Assembly: GCA_036346375.1 (NCBI GenBank)
Contig: CM070502.1
Span: 72,804,224 to 72,868,223, forward strand
Direction: 5' to 3'
Length of the DNA stretch: 64,000 bases
DNA from: Guadua angustifolia
Lineage: Eukaryota > Streptophyta > Magnoliopsida > Poales > Poaceae
The notes beneath the pieces were generated by a model, which did no database searches, had not been told where the DNA came from, and saw only the letters and a program-made list of their open reading frames with translations. A program made the translations under genes and the position numbers. Shown piece after piece: positions 12,016 through 22,869 of the stretch. The stretch's first letter is position 1. Every line of letters begins with the position of its first letter.

Positions 12016-13055
12016 GTTGGATCCCGATTATTTGCCATTCATATTATTTTAACAATTTTGGGTTCATTTCACACCCAAAATGACCCTTTTGGCCCTCTGT
12101 CTTCTTCCTCTTTTTTTCTTTGCCTCTGTCTATGGTCACTGCGCCTCTAGTGTTATCTCCTCACCTTCTCTTCACATCCTTAACTATAGTTTTTCCTCTC
12201 CCTCCTCTTTCCTAGGCAATCACACTATGGACGACTGTGGGGAGTTCATGCCATCGGTAGCGGCGAACCCTCTGACCCCTACATCGCTCGAGTGCGCCAC
12301 TTGTGGGTTTCCACCACAACTTCCATGGTGGGTTCCCTGAGGCGCTGCTATCACCGCCTCGCCTCACGCTGCTGCCGCTATCCATCGGGGACATCTCGTC
12401 GATGACGCACATGCTCCTCTCGCTGGCGTTGAGGCTCCCTAGGGTATCCTGCTCCCGCGAGGAGTATGAGGAGGAGGTGAGGATGATGTAGCAAGCGGCA
12501 TGAGTAGTACTTGTCAACAACGAGGTTAATGATGTTTGCGACAGCAGGGTGGGCACAGATGTGCACGATGATGACGTCTTTGAGAGCTGGTTGAAGCCGT
12601 CGATGGCTGCGAGGATCTTGAAGCGGTGGTTAGCGACGACCATGGGTGAGTGGTGAATCTTGTGGTTCTCGATTGATCTTGGCTGGACCGCGCATCGCTC
12701 AAGGGCAGAAGCGAGGATGTGTTGGCTTGATGTGTTGGAGTTGGAGAAGGAGAGGAGTTTATCACTTTTCCCGTATTTTTATAAATTTAGCTGCGTTTTC
12801 AAAGTAGTTATAAAAATAGTCTTATATCTTACCGTAAAATTGTTGGGAGATGACATTTGTTGATTAGAGATAGAGTTATTTTTTTACAATTATGTTCAAA
12901 AGAAAAAGGCTAGTTTTTTTTTAAAAGACAGCACAAAAAAAAAGTGATGATTCGGAAGAAGAGGACACGGCGCAAAGGCAAAAAGAGACAATTTATACGG
13001 GATTTTAAGTAGAAATTATTAAAATAATATAAAATGACAAATAATCAGGATCCAG
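12016..13055. mobile_element. TIR DNA transposon with a possible captured gene fragment, copy B
   Basis: This is the same element as 8136-9185, copied with the segmental duplication. Its inverted ends are conserved. The internal minus-strand frame 12212-12643 is differently broken by small indels, so neither copy encodes a complete product. Confidence 0.65.
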
Positions 13056-13179
13056 CATAAAAAAATGGCAAACTAATCAATTACAATCTACACCGTCGCA
13101 AACAAAAATCCGCCGAAGGAGATTGACAGCAGCAACCGCGACACCGTCCAATGCCGCTTGGCGTCGCCGGAGCAGCACC

Positions 13180-13412
13180 ATGGCCGGGGGAGGGGGAGCA
13201 GCGCTCGTCGACGGCGTCCGCAGATGGTTCCGCCGCCGCAGCCCCGCCTCCGCGGCCTCCTCCGACCCCGGGCGCTCATCGTCGCTGGCGGGGTCCTCTT
13301 CCCTGACGTCTGACCCGACTGCCTCGAGGCCGCCGAGGACCCGGACCTCCCCGCCATCCGCGTCACCAGGCGCAAGATGCCGCCGCCGCCGCTCGACCGC
13401 CAGATCGAGAAG
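13180..13412 (+). pseudogene. MAP kinase first exon, copy B (same length defect)
   Basis: This is identical in layout to 9316-9548: ATG at 13180, donor after 13412, 233 bp, with the same frame mismatch between the N-terminal part and the conserved tail. It is the nearer of the two copies to exon 2 (27213), about 13.8 kb upstream, and so the better candidate for the real 5' exon. The shared defect means it either predates the duplication or is a recurrent sequence error. The kinase itself can start at the ATG of the next exon (27225). Confidence 0.65.
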
Positions 13413-15545
13413 GTGAGTCTCGCAACTGCCTCGCGTCGATCTTAATAAGCTCGTGCATCTCTCGAATTATGAGTTGCTTCATACCCTTATTCGGCTTGTC
13501 GGCGGGTTGAATTTAGCGGTTAGGGTCGGCAAGATCATGTCTCTGTCGTGTTGCTTCAGCACGAGAATTCGATGCAACTGAATGGTTGAAGTGTGAACTC
13601 GATCGAATTTGACTTGTCGCGTTTTCTTGTTTGGTTGCTCAGGCAGTTTGCTTGGTCCAAAGCTCATCGTGTTTGGTCGGAAAAATCCATTGATTTCCTC
13701 CTATCAATCTTGACTGCTTGGTTCCCTCCTTGCCATGTTTCTTTGGTTGGTCCAGGAGTTGGCGCATATCAAGCAACTTTTTCTGTGGTAAAGTTTTTGC
13801 CTTTTAAAGTTTTGATTCTACTGGCCTCTCGCATTTCATGGATTGCGAATGCACTATTGTATTGGAGCGCTACTTCTATAAAGCTCTCGCAGTTGGTAGA
13901 TTGAGACGGCAGTGGCCTAGTATGATTTGACGGGTTCTTGTTTCAGAAATCTGCAACCTGCGCGTTTACAGTTTTCCTTTTTCTGATGCTTTATTCCAAT
14001 CTTGCTACGCGGTGGTGCTATTCCTTCAGTGGCTTCTGGTGTTGCTTTGGTTCCTGCTCTGCTCGTGCTGGCCATGTGCTTGAATCTATTCTTGTCGTAG
14101 TCATGTGTGCCACAGGAATTATTCTATACAAGTGTCCATTATTTTAGTTGTTCATGTCTGACTATGCAAACTCAACCGGATTAGTTTTTGGCTAGCTGTT
14201 GCTTGCTTCAGGAAGGTGCACTTCTCCCATTTCTTCTGTAAAGCTCGTGCTTTTCTCCCTTGTATATTGTATCTTCTCTTGGCGTCAAACTTATTTGATG
14301 CCGCGTAATTTCCCTCCGTACAGTTTTTGACTTAGATTTCTGCAATTGATTGTATATTCCTGCGAAAGTTCTGGTGTCCTGTTTCTGATGTTGTTGGCAG
14401 GGACTGATTCCACCGAGAACAAGTCTTGGGTTGCACCATGGAGCTTTTAAATTGATGAAGTTTGACCTTCAAAACGAAATCACATTTTTTATTAGGCTCG
14501 AACCGGATGTTAGTTCCCTGGTCATGATAGTTATAGGGAAAAGAGCGTAGCTATTGTTCTTCTGTTACCTTACTTGCTTCCATGTTGATTTCTCTGGCAG
14601 TTCCATGAGCAATGAGTAGGCCCTCTTTTTAAACAAGGTACTATGGTTCAACTGCTTCCTGCAAGAGCTTGTGCAATTTTGTCACTTTTCTGTTGTATTC
14701 TATCTAGTTATGGCGATATTTTGCTCTCTGGGTACTTGATTGATGCAGTTCAAAGCTCTAAATGTATATCTTCTTTCACTAATGGTCCTTTGTGTGGGAC
14801 GCATTTGTTATTGGCAAGTTTTATATTTGGTACTTCTTGATTCTTATTGCTTTCATTATATTTTGACAGGTTAATTTGTTCTTTTTTGTGAACACTTGGG
14901 GTTTCCATTTCCTTCAATTCTGTGCATAATTCAACTACCTTTGAATTGTTTATTCAAGTGTTTTTGGATTCTTATGCTAAAATCTTCTTTTGAGCTGTGG
15001 AGCTTTACATGACGGGCAGTGGGAGTGTGGAGGACTGAAATCCTACTGCCTTTCAGTGAAAAAGGAACGCTTTTCCTTTTACTTTATCCTAGCCGTCTAT
15101 TTTAAATGAATGAGTACGATTAAACCTTGATTCAAAACAGCTCAGGTGACCACTTGTACAGCATGGAACCTCACAGAAAATAGGTAAGACTAGGTTGAGT
15201 TGCGACGATGCCGCCAGTAAGGAAAAATCTGGTATGATAATTTCGTTTTTTTCGGTCTAGTCTACAAAAAATTTTTTTTGAATTTTTTCGGGCCTAGCCT
15301 AAAAAAAATGACGAAAGGACTTTTTTTTTAAAAACCGCGTGGGAAAAAAATGATGAAAGGACCTAAACGCGATTTCCAAATCAGCTATAAACCCTCGACG
15401 AATCCGCGTTTTTTTTTAAAACCGTGTGTAGGGACCTAAATGTAATTTCAATATTTTTCCGGGTCTATTTTACTCTAAAAATGCCGAAAGAACTTAAACG
15501 CGATTTTTAATTTTTCCGAAAGGACCTAAACGTGATTCTAAAAAA

Positions 15546-16074
15546 TTCCGGGGGCCTCCCCAGGGGGCGACACGTGGCCCCCCTGGTTGCTCGGCAATCC
15601 CAGGCTCTTTATATTAGAGTATATTCTGGACAGCTCCCAAACTTGTACAGCATGGAACTGGAAAATACCATGACCAGAGCATCTCGGTGACACAGGTGCT
15701 ATATTTTTTGGAACATTGGCACAGCCCTTCTTTTATTGAAAGCCAGGGATAGGTTGTACACACAGGTGCTATTGCAACAGATTACATGCTGCATGTCAGC
15801 AAAGACAAGGAGGTGGTGACTGCTGCAACTTGACCTAGTGATTATTGCTTAGTTGGCGACTATGGTGTGGTGATCTCTGGTCACCAACATTTGCTGCATT
15901 GTCTCCATGCAAACGTGAGAGGTGTTAAGCTGGTGATGAAAGGGGGAGCACTAATATAGGTGGGATGTGTACAGATGGAAATGGCAGATGATCGCAGAGT
16001 AGGATGTAGAGGAAAGAATGAAAATTTGGAAATAAGGCACCACATAGTCCCTTTTTGGGGAAGATGGGAAAGGG
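15546..16074. other. Intronic/intergenic sequence after duplication copy B
   Basis: A short GC-rich tail of the unclassified repeat (to about 15600) is followed by unique-looking sequence. The 18-mer ACTTGTACAGCATGGAAC near 15640 also occurs near 15160 and 11290, bracketing the unclassified repeat. No gene was found. Confidence 0.35.
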
Positions 16075-16082
16075 AACACATG

Positions 16083-16753
16083 TAGGGGTGGAAAAATAGC
16101 TCGAGGCTCACGGCTCAGCTCGGTGCGGCTTGGCTCGGCTCGGTGCATCAACGAGCCGAGCCCGAGCCTACCGTCTGCTCTATGTTAATGAGCGAGCCCG
16201 AGCCGGCCATGAGCTGGCTCGCTGGCTCATTAGGCTCGGTAAAATTCACACATTCAGAATCACTTTCACTAATCACTAATCAATTATCCAAATTACATGA
16301 GACTTAATTTTAATACAAAATTAGCCACAACCCACAGACATTCAATCGGCTTGGCATTCATACAGTCATATTGAACAAGGAACATACAATGAAATATAGA
16401 ATGCATGAGAGTTTAGTGATTCAGTTTGACATAAGTAACATAACACAAAGTGTATACAAAAGTAACAAAAGTAACAAAACACCCTTCCATAGTTCCATAC
16501 TTCCATTTCCATAGTTCTATTCCATTCTTGCAGTCTTGCAGACTCCAGAAGTCCAGAGGAGAGCAGTAGAGCTAGAGGCTAGAGCATTGAGGCGGACCCA
16601 CATGCCAGGCGGCTCACGAGCCGGCTCGGCTCGGCTCGAGGCTCGACCGAGCCCGAGCCGAGCTTGGTTTTAAGCTCGACAAAGACAATGAGCCGAGCCT
16701 GGCTCGGCTCGCAAACTGACGAGCTCGGTTGAGCCGAGCCGATTCCACCCCTA
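16083..16753. mobile_element. Non-autonomous hAT element with 8-bp target duplication
   Basis: The ends TAGGGGTGGAA and TTCCACCCCTA are perfect inverted repeats of 11 bp. AACACATG flanks the element on both sides (16075-16082 and 16754-16761), the 8-bp duplication made by hAT transposases. Both subterminal regions are packed with GAGCCGAGCC and GGCTCGGCTC strings in both orientations, able to fold on each other. No transposase is encoded, so mobilisation would be in trans. Confidence 0.88.
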
Positions 16754-16761
16754 AACACATG

Positions 16762-17374
16762 CCACACAGCATCACCTATCGTTGCTTTGGACCAAGAATG
16801 AATCTTGGTCCTTAGTTCATAATGGATATCTAAGATAAATAGAAAAGCAGAACATGCCTATTCTATCTAGAGGTAGATGCTACAATAGTGGGTAGCGGAA
16901 AGGCTGTTGAACGCAAGTAACTAGATAGTCAAATATTGCACTTGCCTAAAATAAATCATGTGTTTTTATGATTTATTAGTGACAAAGTGAATTGTAGAAA
17001 ATAAACAATATTTATTTTAGGGTATAGTTGGCTCAGTGAAATTTTATATACTCTCATTTTGAAAATAAACAAATAATTTAGGTAATGTTAGATTAGCGAA
17101 TTTCTCTATACTCTAATTTAGGACCAAAGAAATCACATAAAACCCTTGGTATTTTCATTATTTATACATGTGTTCAAAGACCCAGATAAAAACATAATGT
17201 CAATTTAGCCAAGGTGCTCTTTGAAGTTTTTTAATGTATCTCCATGTATTAACTTTCTACCAAATTTTGATGGCTTTGTTGCACAATGACCATGTGAAAT
17301 TTATTTAGTGTTCAAGTGGTACACTCAAAATAAAAAGTGTCAATGTGGTACCTATGTAATGGCATGGTGCTTAT
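16762..17374. other. AT-rich intron sequence without recognisable features
   Basis: Between the hAT and Copia insertions. No reading frame or repeat was recognised. It ends with CTTAT (17370-17374), the left target-site copy of the Copia insertion. Confidence 0.35.
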
Positions 17375-17557
17375 TGTTCACTTGTATTCATCATGAGGCC
17401 AATAGACCAGAATATATACATATATATGAGGGTACAAAAGGAAAACTTGTATAAGGCAACATCTATACAAGGTAAAACAAGATACTAGCAATCTCTATAA
17501 AAGGTAATCTAGGATGCTAGCAATCTCTATACAAGCCAAATAGGATATTGTCTAACA
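17375..17557 (-). repeat. Copia LTR 1 (3' LTR in element orientation)
   Basis: 183 bp. Related to LTRs 2 and 3 but with a short internal duplication around the string TAGCAATCTCTAT and a lesion near its start. The minus-strand polypurine tract AAAGGGGTG directly abuts it at about 17558-17567. Confidence 0.8.
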
Positions 17558-18496
17558 CACCCCTTTAAACTCATGGTGGATCAACAACACCGAGTTTGGA
17601 AAGATAAAAGCTATGCTGAGCTCTAGAGTCTAGTCTACGTCTTTGTAAAGAAGTTTGCCAACTGAAACTCTGAAGACTCATACTGAAGAGCCATGACTTG
17701 ATCATGTACCTTTGACCACATGTAGAAAGTATTAACACCGATATGCTTGGTGAACTCATGTTTCACTGGGCCTCGAGCAATGCTAATAGCACCTGTACTG
17801 TCAGATAAAAGAGGAGTTGGTGTAGAAACAGAAACACCAAAATTCTCAAGTAACTATCGTAGCCAAGTAACCACTGCTGTCACAAGAGCCATAGCTCACA
17901 ATTTAGCCTCAACACTCGAATAAGAAACTACTATCTGCTTCTTAGTCTTCCAAGCAATGAGAGAACTATTAAGAAAAACACAGTAAGCAGAAAGAGACTG
18001 ACGATCGAAGTGATCACTAGTGCAGGTAGCATCAAAGTATGCCTGGAGTTGTTAGGAGTTGTAGCGCGGAAAGAAAAGACGGTGACAGATAGTTCCACGA
18101 AGATATCGCAATACACCAAGAAGATGATGACTATAGTGGAAGTAGAAATGAACTGACTTAAGAAATGTATTGAATACGAAATGTTAGGACGATTGACAGC
18201 AAGATAAACAAGACTCCCAACAAGATGACGATAGCGAGTAGGATCCTGAAGAGGTTTACCATCAGTAGGTCGAAGGTGAACATTGAGCTCCATAAGAGTC
18301 TTGGCTGTGCACTGACCAGTGAGAGAAGCACGATCAAGAAGATTCTGAATATACTTCTCTTGAGATAGAAATAAGCCCTCAAGTGTGAAGAAATCTCAAT
18401 CCCAAGAAAGTAGTATGAGAAACTGCTCACTAAAATGTACCTTCACAAAGGCAATATACTGAGAATCATCTTCAGTGATGATTATATCAACATATA

Positions 18497-18978
18497 TGTT
18501 AGAGTATATTAGGCAGCACCAGATATGGTTAGTTTAGGATTGATTGTAATCCCGTGATAACCTTCCTTATCTCTAGGAGAGGCATCTTGCCCTCCAAGCC
18601 ATGTACTCCTATATAAACAGCCTGAGGGCTCAGCAATACATCATCCCACGCATTATACACAATCTATCCTTTCTACATGGTATCACGAGTTTAGGGTTCT
18701 CATCCTAGACCTAGCCTTCCAGCTACCGCCACATGCCGCCTCGGGAGATCGATCTCCACCGCCTCATCGTCTGCGCCACTCCCCATTGTGGATCATGGGA
18801 TGTTAGAGTATATTAGGCAAGACCAGATATGGTTAGTTTAGGATTGATTGTAATCCCGTGATAACCTTCCTTATCTCTAGGAGAGGCATCTTGCCCTCCA
18901 AGCCATGTACTTATATAAACAAACTGAGGGCTCAAGAATACATCATTCCACGATTATACACAATCTATCCTTTCTACA
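18497..18978 (+). mobile_element. TRIM (miniature LTR element) nested in Copia, copy 1
   Basis: Two LTRs of about 180 bp (18497-18677 and 18801-18978) start TGTTAGAGTATATTAG and end CTTTCTACA. TGGTATCACGAG, a variant methionine-tRNA primer site, directly follows LTR 1, and only about 120 bp separate the LTRs. ATATA flanks both sides (18492-18496 and 18979-18983). The LTR has a TATATAAAC box. Nothing is encoded, so it depends on other elements. It interrupts the host Copia reverse transcriptase region. Confidence 0.88.
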
Positions 18979-21449
18979 ATATAGAAGGAGAAGAGTCTAA
19001 CCACGAGGCTAAGTGTGAACAAAGAGTGCAGGATCATGAGCACTAGCGTAAAAGCCACCACAAGAATAATAGAAGAAAAACACTCAAACAAGGCACGAGA
19101 GGCTTGTTTAACCCCATAAAGAGAGCGGTGAAACCGACAAACCATGTCCTCAGAATGTAATACCCGGTGGTGGTCAGATATAGACCTCACGCAACTCACC
19201 ATTAAGAAAGACATTCTTGATATTAAGTCGAGTCTCATGAACAGAGGACAAAACAAGAAGAGTGTGAACAGTTGTCATATGAGTTACAGGAGCAAAAGTT
19301 TCATCATAATCACAACTATACTCCTGCTGAAAACCACGTGCTACGAGACGAACTTTGTAGCGCTCAAGAGAGCCATCATATCGAATCTTAACCTTATAGA
19401 CCCACTTGCACGTAATAGGGTAGATACATGGAGGAAGGGGCATAAGATCCCACATGCTAGTATGCTCAAGGGCAGCAAGCTCCTTCGCTATCACATGTTG
19501 CCATTCCCGATTGACGATAGCATCACAGTAAGAAGTCGACTCGGCAAGAACCGCACGAACAAAACCAAGGCGCTCAGGAGCCCGAATAGACTGACGATCA
19601 CGAAGAGCATAGCGAGGAGAAGGCACTAAAGAAGGTTGCTCAGCAGGAGAAGATGGCACATTAGAGGAATTCTCAACTTGTGGACGATGAGTATAGTATT
19701 GAAGATAAGAAGGAACAATGTCAGGAGAAACCTTTGTAGGAGGTATCGGTGGTGAAGATGCCAGAGGGGCTGGCGATGAAGGAGACACCAATCGTGAAAA
19801 GGGAAAAGTGGCAAATAGGTTATCGGAAAAGTCAAGAAAGAAAGTGACTCGACAAGAGATAATCGGAGTAGAAAAAGGACGAGGGTAGAAGGGATGAGAC
19901 TCATCAAAATTAACATCATAAGAGATCTGCATTCGTCGACCAACAGGATTCTAATAACGATATCCCTTATGCTCAGCACTATATCCAAGAAAAATGCACT
20001 CAACAAACTAAGCATTCAGTTTGGTGCATTCACGAGGTGCAAGAAAAACATAACGCACACACCCGAAGATATGAAGACTAGAATAATTGGGAGGCATGCC
20101 ACAAAGACGCTCTAATGGAATCCCACATCAAGAGTAGAAGAAGGTGAATATTAATCAAGTAGAGAAACAAATTTCAACCCAGATGTTAGGTGGAACAGCG
20201 AAAGCAAGCAAAAGAGCACGAGCAGTCTCAAGAAGATGACGATGCTTCTGCTCAGCCACACCATTTTGAGCATGAGTACTAGGACAGAAAAACTGAGAAA
20301 GAGTGCATTGCTCAGTAAGAAAAGCATGAAGAGCTCCTGATAGATACTCCCCTGCCGAGTCAGCACGAAGAACTCAAATAGGAGAATCAAACTGAGTGTG
20401 GATCATGGTGGCAAAATTTCTATAGATGGATAAAACCTCACTACGAGAAAACAGAAATATATCCAGGTGTGGCGAGAGAAATCATCTATAAAAAGAATAT
20501 AATATCTATGATCCCTTTTGAAACAAAGGAGCCGGACCTAAATATCAAAATGAACAATATCAAAAGGACGCTATGACACGACTTACTAGAAGGATAGGAG
20601 TTGTAGCCGCTGTTAAGCTTACAACCGCACACATCTAAAGAGGCATCACTGCACACGATCTTAAAAGACCACGATTTAACTAAAGAAGATAGACGTGGAC
20701 TACAAAGATATCCTAAACGATGATGCCACTAAGCAAACGATGCGGTAGAGGATGCAACAGAGGCGAAAGCAATGGAGGAGATGGAGAGATTGGTAGGGGC
20801 AATGAAAGGAAGACGAAGCAGATAAACTCCCAGAAATGCTGAGTCACGACGGCAAGAGTCAGTAAGAACCAGAAACCCTGTGTGGCGATCCTGAACATAA
20901 CAAGAATAAGAACCGAGAATAACACGATAACCATGATCAGTGAGCTGGCCAATGGACATAAGCTACATGGTCAGTTTGGGAACATGAGAAACAACAGGAA
21001 TATGAAAGGTGGAAGACAAAAGAGTGCCTTGTCCTACAACCGAAACAGATGTACCATCTGTGGTCTGAACAGTGAGAGGACTAATGGAGCGAAGACTGGA
21101 AGGATCAGATGTCATATGAAAGGAAGCACCAGAGTCAAGAATCTATGCTGAGATACCTGAAGATGTGGAAGGTGTCTCACTAAAAGACTGAGTAGTAGAA
21201 TCAATATAACTTGTCGGTGCAGACGCAACCATATAATGTAGCAGCGTGTGAATCTCCAAAATGGAGTCAGAACCAGTAGAGGTCCACTGAGGGGAGGCGC
21301 CTGAGCCTCCAGTGCCCTTGGAAGAGCCGGCCAACAAAAAAAAACTCTGTTTCAAGGCGAAAAGGTGTCCAACAGGAAGAGCCGGCCAACAAGGATGACA
21401 TAAGTGCAAAATCAGTAAAAACCCATACTCTAATCTTGCTCTGATACCA

Positions 21450-21608
21450 TGTTATGAATAGTACTTGTATTCATCATCAAGCCAATATGCTATAATATAT
21501 ACTTGTACAAGAGGGTACAAAAGGAAAGCCTATATAAGACAATATCTATACAAGGCAAAACATGATACTAGCAATCTCTATGCAAGGCAAATAGGATATT
21601 GTCCAACA
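21450..21608 (-). repeat. Copia LTR 2
   Basis: 159 bp from TGTTATGAATAG to GTCCAACA. Nearly identical to 25335-25493 and followed by the same flank CTTATAATG. Confidence 0.85.
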
Positions 21609-22396
21609 CTTATAATGTTAAAAATATTATTAACACCGATATGCTTGGTGAACTCATGTTTCACTGGGCCTCGAGCAATGCTAATAGCACCTGTACTGTC
21701 AGATAAAAGAGGAGTTGGTGTAGAAACAGAAACACCAAAATTCTCAAGTAACTATCGTAGCCAAGTAACCACTGCTGTCACAAGAGCCATAGCTCACAAT
21801 TTAGCCTCAACACTCGAATAAGAAACTACTATCTGCTTCTTAGTCTTCCAAGCAATGAGAGAACTATTAAGAAAAAACGATGGAAGAGTAAAGAGACTGA
21901 CGATCGAAGTGATCACTAGTGCAGGTAGCATCAAAGTATGCCTGGAGTTGTTAGGAGTTGTAGGGCGGAAAGAAAAGACGGTGACAGATAGTTCCACGAA
22001 GATATCGCAATACACCAAGAAGATGATGACTATAGTGGAAGTAGAAATGAACCGACTTAAGAAATGTATTGAATCTGAAATGTTAGGACGATTGAATGAC
22101 AAGATAAACAAGACTCCCAACAAGATGACGATAGCGAGTAGGATCTGAAGAGGTTTACCATCGAGAGGTCGAAGGTGAACATTGAGCTCCATAAGAGTCT
22201 TGGTACGTACCTTCGACCGATGAGAGAAGCACGATCAAGAAGATTACGAATATACTTCTCTTGAGATAGAAATAAGCCCTCAAGTGTGAAGAAATCTCAA
22301 TCCCAAGAAAGTAGTATGAGAAAGCGCTCACTAAAATGTACCTTCACAAAGGCAATATCTCGAGAATCATCTTGATGATGATTATATCAACATATA

Positions 22397-22869
22397 TGTT
22401 AGAGTATATTAGGCGACACCAGATATGGTTAGTTTAGGATTGATTGTAATCCCGTGATAACCTTCCTTATCTCTAGGAGAGGCATCTTGCCCTCCAAGCC
22501 ATGTACTCCTATATAAACGACACGAGGGCTCAAGAATACATCATCCGCATTATACACAATCTATCCTTTCTACATGGTATCACGAGTTTAGGGTTCTCAT
22601 CCTAGACCTAGCCTTCACTTGCCACTTGCCGTAGCCCGGGAGATCGATCTCACCGTCTCATCGTCTGCGCCACTCCATTGGTATTTGGGGATGTTAGAGT
22701 ATATTAAGCGACACCAGATATGGTTAGTTTAGGATTGATTGTAATCCGTGATAACCTTCCTTATCTCTAGGAGGCATCTTGCCCTTCAAGCCATGTACTC
22801 CTATATAAACAGCCTGAGGGCTCAGCAATACATCATTCCACGCATTATACACAATCTATCCTTTCTACA
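22397..22869 (+). mobile_element. TRIM nested in Copia, copy 2
   Basis: Same element and same ATATA flanks as copy 1, carried along by the tandem duplication. LTRs are 22397-22574 and 22692-22869. It differs from copy 1 by short indels, several at CAG or CTG trinucleotides. Confidence 0.85.

Larger units (their letters stand above)
12003..15545. repeat. Segmental duplication, copy B (3.54 kb)
   Basis: This is the second copy of 8123-11678, at an offset of about 3,880 near its left end. It is the copy adjacent to the rest of the MAP kinase gene. The trailing unclassified repeat continues past the copy end into GC-rich sequence (about 15546-15600). Confidence 0.9.
17375..21608 (-). mobile_element. 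Defective Copia LTR retrotransposon, first unit of a tandem duplication
   Basis: The element reads on the minus strand. Its LTRs are 17375-17557 and 21450-21608 (TGTT...AACA ends). The primer-binding site, reverse complement of GCTCTGATACCA, abuts the LTR at 21438-21449. CTTAT flanks it at 17370-17374 and 21609-21613. Minus-strand coding pieces follow Copia order: a gag-end or linker piece (21409-21143), protease DSGASFHMT region, integrase with HHRLG, reverse transcriptase (CKWVYKVKIRYDGS, VARGFQQ, LYGVKQASRALFE, about 19480-19000), and RNase H (about 18290-17900). Most of gag is absent between the primer site and protease, and many frameshifts and stops break pol, so it is dead. A TRIM element interrupts the reverse transcriptase. 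Confidence 0.85.
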
